DNA of 64,000 nt from Loripinus fragilis (Eukaryota; Mollusca; Bivalvia; Lucinida; Lucinidae). The notes under the pieces were generated by a model that was not told where the DNA came from, searched no databases, and was given only the letters and a program-made list of their open reading frames with translations. The stretch spans positions 36,968,994-37,032,993 of the forward strand of contig OZ026515.1 of assembly GCA_964019695.1 (NCBI GenBank). The letters run 5' to 3'. A program made the position numbers and the translations under genes. Within the stretch, counting starts at the first letter, position 1. The number at the start of each line of letters is the position of its first letter. This document shows, piece after piece, positions 57,938-64,000 of the stretch.

Positions 57938-58012
57938 CTTCGCTGGTTTTAGATTCCAGCATGCAGAGGCCTTAGGGGTAGATTGGAATTTCGCCTAAAC
58001 CAGCGAATTTGG
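57938..58012. repeat. Inverted repeat CTTCGCTGGTTTTAGATTCCA
   Basis: cttcgctggttttagattcca pairs with tggaatttcgcctaaaccagcgaa across a spacer of about 30 bases; probably a small foldback. Confidence 0.55.
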
Positions 58013-59337
58013 TTGCGTTTATCGTCAGTATTTGAGAGCCGCCGAATATCTTTTTTCAAGATATTTCTTGTTTTGATTGGCCAGATATTTTTCTAATCGG
58101 GAGAGCTCGGAGCTAATCGGAACATGTCGGGAAAACTCGGTATGAAATTAGCTATTAAAATATCAGGGTGCCCCCTGGGCTTCCTGTGGTGTTACATCAA
58201 TTTAATTACAATTTTCAAGGACCTCTGACACTTTGATAGGGTATCTGCCTATTTTTCAGACGCTTCTCGAAACTTCCCTATGTATAAGATATCACTGGTA
58301 TCCTTTTGAATAGGACGCTTGATGTATTAGGAACGAATTAAGGTTATAATTAGACAGGCAGATCCCTACGACAAAACAGGAGACGCTACCAAAGGGGGTA
58401 GTGGTTGCAAAATTTGACTTCACCAAAATATTAAGAAATCAATTATTTTCACGTGTAAGGGTATTATATCATCAATACTCGATTACAAATCACAGTGAAA
58501 GTATTTTAAAGTCCAAAATCATAAGCATTTTAATGCTTATTGTTGTAGTTGTTGTGTTGTCCATCTGATTTGCTAAGAAATATTTTGAAGTGCAACTGTA
58601 GTCCATATTCAACCTTGATGACAATGTATTTACCTGGTGCAATATTATGCAGCAATGTGCCATAACCATTCATCCATGCGTACAGTACACCAAGTCAATG
58701 GACATGTAGTTTATGTGTAATGGTTGGATACAGTATATGTGCAAAATAATCTACCAACTGAATTTAGTAAAACGTCGATTTTCATAATCTAAAGAAAAAT
58801 ATGCTAAAACATTGTAATATTTTCATGACTAATGGGTTATGAAAAGGAAGCTTACTTGTACTAATTATTTCATTATACTGGAAAAAAGATTTTAAAGAGA
58901 GCACACGAAAAATCCTAATGCTAATGTTCGGGCTCGCCCAGATGTCACATTTTGGGCTGTGGGATATCATTCCCCCGAGTCCCAACTAGCTTTTCACATA
59001 TATTATGTAAAATATGAGAACACACTTACGTACAAAAGGATAAGTTAGGACTCGGGGGGGGGGGATGTTTAAAAGTATATTTCTATTTCCTATATGTATA
59101 ATACAAAAGTGACCATTTTAGCCCCAAAATAAAGCCGTACATTTATGGAAATAGGAAATCAAATGCAAAATCATAAAATAGAGACCAACAGTGAGGTTAT
59201 ATATGAAGATGGAAGCATCTGGTCAACTTTAATTTTTATCAAAATTAGGCATCGATACACTGTGATTCCCATTTCCACCGTCAGAGGTCCTTGGTAATTG
59301 TGGATATATCGCCATTTAGTTTAATAACTGCTCTGTG
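58013..59337. other. Long stretch without a supported gene
   Basis: AT-rich. The 12-bp word cagaggtccttg occurs at about 59282 and inverted at about 58217. cccccgagtccc at 58971 faces ggactcggggggg at 59049. A very good minus acceptor (ttttttccAG at 58881-58890) is followed 22 bases on by a donor (GTAAGC), too short to call. Confidence 0.35.
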
Positions 59338-59430
59338 TATTTTTCAAAAAGTGAGTATGATCAGGAAATACCACAATCACACACTGCAGACCAACCATTG
59401 CACTGTGAAGAAGAGTCATAGAACATTTAC
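59338..59430 (-). repeat. Dispersed repeat 'GTGGTATTTCxTGATCATAC', minus copy
   Basis: gtgagtatgatcaggaaatacc... cactgcagaccaac complements 61080-61140. Confidence 0.65.
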
Positions 59431-59574
59431 AGTAACAATACATCTGTAAGACAATAATAGCAAAGCAATCAGTGTCATATGCAAAGAGGTATACGGTAGA
59501 GACATACGTTTTGTAAAATCAAAGCAATGCCATCACTTGACTAGCACAGACTCAGAGGCAGTTGCAGTAAAATC

Positions 59575-60133
59575 ATGGATGCTCTCACCACTTCACATGA
59601 AGAAGCAGGTGCCATAATCAATGATCCATTGTATGCATATACATATATGAAACAGCACCAAGCACTACCCATATTTAATTTAGTGTTCGATGTTTGTCAC
59701 AAAATTTACCATTTTCAAAAGGTAATATAGTTAATGTAACGCACATATACACCATAGAGAGCTTTAGATTTGTCCAAAAGGCGTTCATGTGTAGTAAAAG
59801 CATCCAGCATGCTAACTACATAATTTAATAAATTAAATAAATAGATATTTTAATGTCTTTCTGTAGCTGAAACTTTCAATTTACTTTTTCTTTATTCAAT
59901 ATAGTAGCATATGTAACAGGCTGTTACAGGCTCCACACATCTCTTATTTGGCACAACTTGGATTGTTCTTTAAGATAGGACTATGTCTGCACAATTCCCA
60001 AGGGGTGTGGGTGGAACATGACCTTACTCAACCTTCTGTCACAACACTGTGCGATGATTCTACTTGTTGTGATGAGGTGGACGATTATTTTGCCACAGAA
60101 GCAGACACAATGATAGACATTGTATATGAGTAG
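59575..60133 (+). CDS. Predicted two-exon gene, unknown 116-residue product
   Basis: Exon 1 (59575-59721) begins with ATGG in good context and encodes exactly 49 codons (MDALTTSHEEAGAIIND...), ending at donor aaaag|GTAATA. Exon 2 (59930-60133) starts at acceptor ctgttacAG in the same phase and runs 67 codons to TAG, with an acidic, Cys/Asp-rich tail (VTTLCDDSTCCDEVDDYFAT). AATAAA lies at 60291-60296, about 160 bases after the stop. The frame stays open a little upstream of the ATG (to a TAG near 59545), so the ATG could be internal to a longer gene. No signal peptide, membrane segment or domain is recognised. It does not match any repeat in the window. Confidence 0.42.
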
Positions 60134-60396
60134 ATTGGATATGAGTAATTTTTGAATATTTACATTTAACAGGAACATTTAAAATGGTCTTGTTTAAATG
60201 TGACACTATTATTTTCTATTTGTATCTCAAAATACTTTAGTATTATACGTATTAGGAAATATGAGAAGAAAGTTTATTTATAACTTCTGTAATAAAGGTA
60301 CATGGGCTTAATAATCAGCAATGCATATTATTTTTAAGATTTAGCTACCATGTACTAGAGATTTAAGAAAAACGTGTGAAAAATATTAAAATTTAC

Positions 60397-60484
60397 CTGA
60401 AATACGAGTATCATCTCTTATGTCAAGACATTGTCCTTGCTCATTTATTAAATCTTCAGTATCAGACGAATTTGTTTTATTTAA
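60397..60484 (-). CDS. Predicted internal exon of a minus-strand gene
   Basis: On the minus strand acceptor atccaactaaacttcAG, 88 bases, donor ttcAG|GTAAAT. Only one frame is open (LNKTNSSDTEDLINEQGQCL...DDTRIS), hydrophilic and acidic. It ends one base into a codon, which matches the alternative acceptor of the exon at 54526-54649. No family recognised; probably part of a disordered or linker segment. Confidence 0.4.
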
Positions 60485-60881
60485 CTGAAGTTTAGTTGGA
60501 TATATCTAATTTACCATTTTTATTCAAATCAAAGATTATTAATATTCAGTAAGTCATCTTGTTATACTTGAAATAGAGTTGGGTCAGGGTCAGGCCTCAG
60601 ACTCAATGACAGCCGTGGCTTAAAGCTTTAATTGGTAGGTTTGTGCCTGATACTTGTTGTTGGCTGGGCCCACGGTAGCTCAACTTGAGGTTTTCTTTAG
60701 CTCTGATTATTGTAGCTCAGTGTGTCAATTTGTTTCTCTGTGACGGTACATTGCATTAGTTAGGAAGCCTCCATGCGAGCCAAACAATTATGTTTTAACA
60801 ACGACTTAATCTAGGGCGAAGATTTGGCGCCAGTAAAATGCATTTAAGTCCCTCAGTGGCCTGTGTTGGGTACGTTCTGAG
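60485..60881. other. Spacer, nothing recognised
   Basis: No repeat or frame seen that stands out. Confidence 0.35.
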
Positions 60882-61146
60882 GCGGTGGTTTTGCTTTTGT
60901 TGATCTATTGTTTAATTTACTTCCCATTGATTGTGGGGTTTCTGTGTTTGTCTTTGTTTTGTTACGCATTACTTTGTGTCCTTTCTACTTTTGCAATCAT
61001 CTTGAAGAGGAAGAGAGAGCTGGTTGCTTTGGGGATGTCTTGTTACTGTAAATGTTCTGTGACTCTTCCTCACAGTGCCGTGGGTTGGTCTGCAGTGTGT
61101 GATCATGGTATTTCCTGATCATACTCACTTATTTTTTGAGCACTTC
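60882..61146 (+). repeat. Dispersed repeat 'GTGGTATTTCxTGATCATAC', longest copy
   Basis: About 265 bases from ggcggtggttttgc to gatcatactcacttatttt, matched over the full length by 62757-63025 and in part by 61800-61944, 59338-59430 (minus) and 31530-31660 (minus). The 77-codon hydrophobic frame at 60885-61118 lies inside this repeat and is not a gene. Confidence 0.75.
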
Positions 61147-61799
61147 AATGACATAAGCTTGATTCCTGTGAGGAAGAGGCAGCATGAAGTCCCTCTCAAA
61201 ACAAAAATAAAAAACGAATCTGCAACCAGAGGGGTACAATTAGTACCCATTTGAATACTAACAACTTGTCTATACAATTTAGAACCAAATCCTATAGAAA
61301 TGATATCAAAAAGATAATGGAGACCGTCACAAACTTTCTGACATAAAAAACCTGGATCTCCATGTTGCCCCGATACCTCACATAAAGTTTCAGCTCAATT
61401 CAACTTATTCTTCACGAGGTGATGCTGGAACAGAAATATTTTAGCAAACCTGAATCTCCATGTTGTATAAAGATTTACATTGAGCTCAATCCAACTTTAA
61501 TATGGTTCAGGAGGAGATGCCAAACCATAAGCTGAGCTTTGCTCCAGATGGGCCATCAAAGTAAGAAAGAGGACAAAGATCAGGAATTGTTGCAATCAAG
61601 CACCACACCTGACCCAGGATACCAATGGGAAAGTGACAACTTCACAATTAGACATCACAAACGAGAACCAAGAGGGCAGCCCTTTCCCAGCAGGAGACAA
61701 CAAGGCATCATTAAACAGATGCGCACGAACGCATAACAAAAACAAGACATGATCCACAAAAGAAGCACTGCCCGGTAACGACCAGCAAAAACACTCCAC
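61147..61799. other. Spacer with weak internal repeats
   Basis: aacctggatctccatgttg near 61348 and aacctgaatctccatgttg near 61448 are about 100 bases apart, with caactt repeats: a two-copy degenerate tandem. aaccaagagggcagccct near 61666-61683 resembles a Helitron-like hairpin end (AGGGC/GCCCT). Confidence 0.45.
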
Positions 61800-61944
61800 C
61801 AGAGGAGGGTTGCTGGTTGCTTTACTTTGTTTGTCTTCCTGGTGTTTTGTGACTGTTATTGTTTTGTGGCTCTTCCTCACGGTGCAATGGGTTTGTCTGC
61901 AGTGGTATTTCGTGATCAGATTGACTTGCTTTTTTAACAACTAC
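61800..61944 (+). repeat. Dispersed repeat 'GTGGTATTTCxTGATCATAC', partial copy
   Basis: gctggttgctttactttgtttgtcttcctggtg ... gtctgcagtggtatttcgtgatcag; the second half of the family. Confidence 0.7.
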
Positions 61945-62024
61945 TAGTACTCCTCAGTGCAATGGCGGAGAGTTGGAAGAAGCTGAATACTTCAAATGTA
62001 TTTTCGTTTTTTATTGTGTGTTAG

Positions 62025-62240
62025 AATCGAAATAGATCAGCTCGATTGTGTGAATCGTTAAATAATAATTCACTGTTTGTCAGACAGTTGTACGAAAATA
62101 AATCCCTCACACATAGCGCGAGTGATTTGATCTTCTTTACAACTGACTAGGACCCAGTATACAGGGTCAGGGCAACTGATATCCAAACAGTGAATTAATA
62201 CTCAACAATTCACTGCTAGAGCTGATCTATTTCCTATAAT
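62025..62240. mobile_element. Foldback element with GAAATAGATCAGCTC ends
   Basis: gaaatagatcagctcgattgtgtgaatcg ... taattcactgttt pairs with aaacagtgaatta ... gagctgatctatttc; arms of about 60 bp around a unique core. Confidence 0.65.
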
Positions 62241-62436
62241 TTTTTATGTATACAAAGTGTGCCTGTGTGTATGTAGGTTTGAAAGTGCTCCATGCTGCTT
62301 GTATTATTTTGTATACATGTAAATCATCTTTGTACTTTATACTTGTATTCTTTTTTTGGCTGTAGTTTATAGAGGGCCTCATGGAAGATTAGCTTTTTTC
62401 GCTAAATGTGTTTCCCTCTGAAAATAAAGACTATTT

Positions 62437-62561
<125 letters not shown>

Positions 62562-62607
62562 ATAACATCTACAGGTATTTTAATTCTTAAGGAAAATGAC
62601 ATTTTAC

Positions 62608-62755
62608 CTATGCTCGCAATTTTGTTTATATAATCTGATTTCGTCTTGACGTTGATTTTGCTGTTTATGGACTCATAAGGAAATTCTTTTCGTTGGTATT
62701 CATCCCTCAATTCTAATATTTTATAATCAAATTTTGCACACAAATGTATAAACCT
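62608..62755 (-). CDS. Predicted internal exon of a minus-strand gene
   Basis: On the minus strand the frame is open from about 62865 to a strong donor gagcatag|GTAAAA at 62608. The clearly protein-like part includes CAKFDYKILELRDEYQRKEF and INVKTKSDYINKIASI, rich in Lys/Glu/Tyr and predicted helical. The acceptor is uncertain: cctaaacAG before AGGTTT (62755) is weak, and the open frame runs into the dispersed repeat at 62757-63025, so the repeat may have supplied the splice site. It ends one base into a codon. No family recognised. Confidence 0.4.
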
Positions 62756-62756
62756 C

Positions 62757-63025
62757 TGTTTAGGCAGTGGTTCTGTTGTTGTTGATTCATTGTTGATTGT
62801 TACTCTTGATGTGGGAGTCTTAATTGTTGTATTTTTGTTGTACGTTACTTTATGGCCATTCTAGTTGTGAATCATCTTGATGGGGAAGAGAGAGCTGGTT
62901 GCTTTGCTTGGTTTGTTTTACTGGTGTCTCGTGATGGTTGTGTGGCTCTTCCTCGCAGTGTCATGGGTTTGTCTGCAGTTTGTGATTGTGGTATTTCATG
63001 ATCATACTCACTAACTATTTTTTAA
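62757..63025 (+). repeat. Dispersed repeat 'GTGGTATTTCxTGATCATAC', full-length copy
   Basis: Collinear with 60882-61146: gtggttctgttgttgttgattcattgttg ... gtttgtgattgtggtatttcatgatcatactcacta. Confidence 0.7.
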
Positions 63026-63655
63026 ATGTTTTTTTTTATTAAATTTTGTACAATGTATTGCCTCTCATTTGATTGAAAAATGAAAAACATTTTTTTGTTG
63101 TACCGATGATTAATGTCCTACAATCTAATGTGAATTGCTTTACCAATTTAGCCATCTCTCAAATTACAAACCATGCATGTTAAGCTCACATCAAACATCT
63201 CTATGTCAAGAGGATTAATATGTGCATCGACAAAAGGAACAAATTTGGGGAAACATTTGTTTATTTTTCGCTGATGAAAAGATATCTGAGGTTGTCTAAA
63301 AAATCTGCAGTTTTGTGAATTACATTATCCTATATGTATTCTTTGTATAAGAAGAGGTACAAAAATTGCAATTGAAGCCAATGTAAGAACTATAACCTAA
63401 CTATATAACGAACCATACAAGAACTTTACAAGAAGTTGTTTGCATACAAAAAAAAATAAGTGGAAACATAAATTTGTGAATTACGACACTGTGATTTACG
63501 TTACTACAAATTTACTAAAAAAAACAAATACCTCTCTAAATGCATACACTAGCTGAAACAAAATGTTTGTTTTAAATCAAAGCAAATCTGTCCCAGTTAA
63601 TAAAGACCAATTTAAACCACATTACAGTTGTCATTTCATTTTAACAAGGTTTTAC
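63026..63655. other. Spacer, nothing recognised
   Basis: AT-rich with no repeat match to the rest of the window that I could see. Confidence 0.35.
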
Positions 63656-63739
63656 CTATATGCTCTGGGTACACCAACTCCCATGTTCATGTAACATACC
63701 GAGATACTCATTATATCAACACAACATATGCAAAGTAAT
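63656..63739 (-). CDS. Possible internal exon of a minus-strand gene
   Basis: On the minus strand acceptor cgattgtttttcaaacAG (good), 84 bases, donor catAG|GTAAAA. One frame is open, ending VCYMNMGVGVPRAY, and is Cys/Met-rich. It ends two bases into a codon, compatible with the first acceptor of 54526-54649. Evidence is limited to splice signals and one open frame in a short block. Confidence 0.27.
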
Positions 63740-64000
63740 CTGTTTGAAAAACAATCGAATAGTGTAAATCTCTAAGGGATTGTCCGTATGGTTTTTGAAA
63801 TGAGCTGGATCGAACATAGGTAAAGTAATTTACAAGCAGGTAACGTAATTCACATTCTACGAAAAACCACGATTAGTCCAATCAAAGGGCCAAAGGCAAC
63901 AAATCGACGGTGATTATAAGTTTCTGACTTGTTGTTCAATTGTTATTTTCTCTTTTTCAAACCATTTTATCTCGTTGCTGCTACCACTGGAGGTTTATTG
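63740..64000. other. Window end, nothing recognised
   Basis: No frame, repeat or motif seen. Confidence 0.35.

Noticed and set aside
60885..61118. 77-codon hydrophobic plus-strand frame resembling a membrane protein
   Set aside because: It coincides with a dispersed repeat whose other copy (62757-63025) does not keep the frame.

Overview
The window looks like nuclear DNA of a marine invertebrate, most likely a bivalve mollusc. It is AT-rich, holds no operons, rRNA or classical tRNA genes, and is dominated by repeats. The strongest hints are Helitron-like elements made of a hairpin end, tandem core repeats rich in TCAAGGTCA and an (ACGG)n run, a layout I remember from bivalve 'pearl' elements. 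tRNA-derived SINEs, many foldback MITEs and a CR1/jockey-type LINE agree. Species was not determined and nothing was searched.

Layout. (1) 1-30570 is a macrosatellite of about 3.1-kb units, eight copies or part copies at about 97-99% identity by eye. Each unit carries its own SINE, a MITE remnant, a hairpin and a 60-bp minisatellite. Units 1-2 reappear almost base for base as units 5-6, 14.1 kb away. Unit 4 holds a 1.7-kb Helitron-like element; unit 7 is split by a 4.9-kb inverted-repeat element flanked by TA. (2) 30571-44300 is a field of nested elements: a Helitron-like copy containing a Harbinger-like element with TTA duplication, a 150-170-bp core-repeat array, foldbacks, two copies of a 480-bp TA-flanked MITE (one inside another Helitron-like element), and two long palindromes. 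(3) 42170-48930 is also an older, degenerate long-period tandem repeat; one copy carries a 774-bp palindromic element whose unoccupied counterpart lies in the next copy. (4) 49813-53932 is a full-length LINE with one intact ORF (PHD finger, APE endonuclease, reverse transcriptase), inserted into the A-box region of a SINE. (5) 54450-64000 is less repetitive and holds what I read as host exons: a plus-strand gene end (55503-56246), a two-exon plus-strand model (59575-60133) and several minus-strand exons (54526-54649, 60397-60484, 62608-62755, 63656-63739). None has a recognisable family.

No cellular system or operon is present. The value lies in the transposon stratigraphy, in target-site duplications read directly from paralogous empty sites, and in unnamed spliced exons. 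Short open frames in the macrosatellite are not treated as genes, because they differ between units as neutral DNA would.
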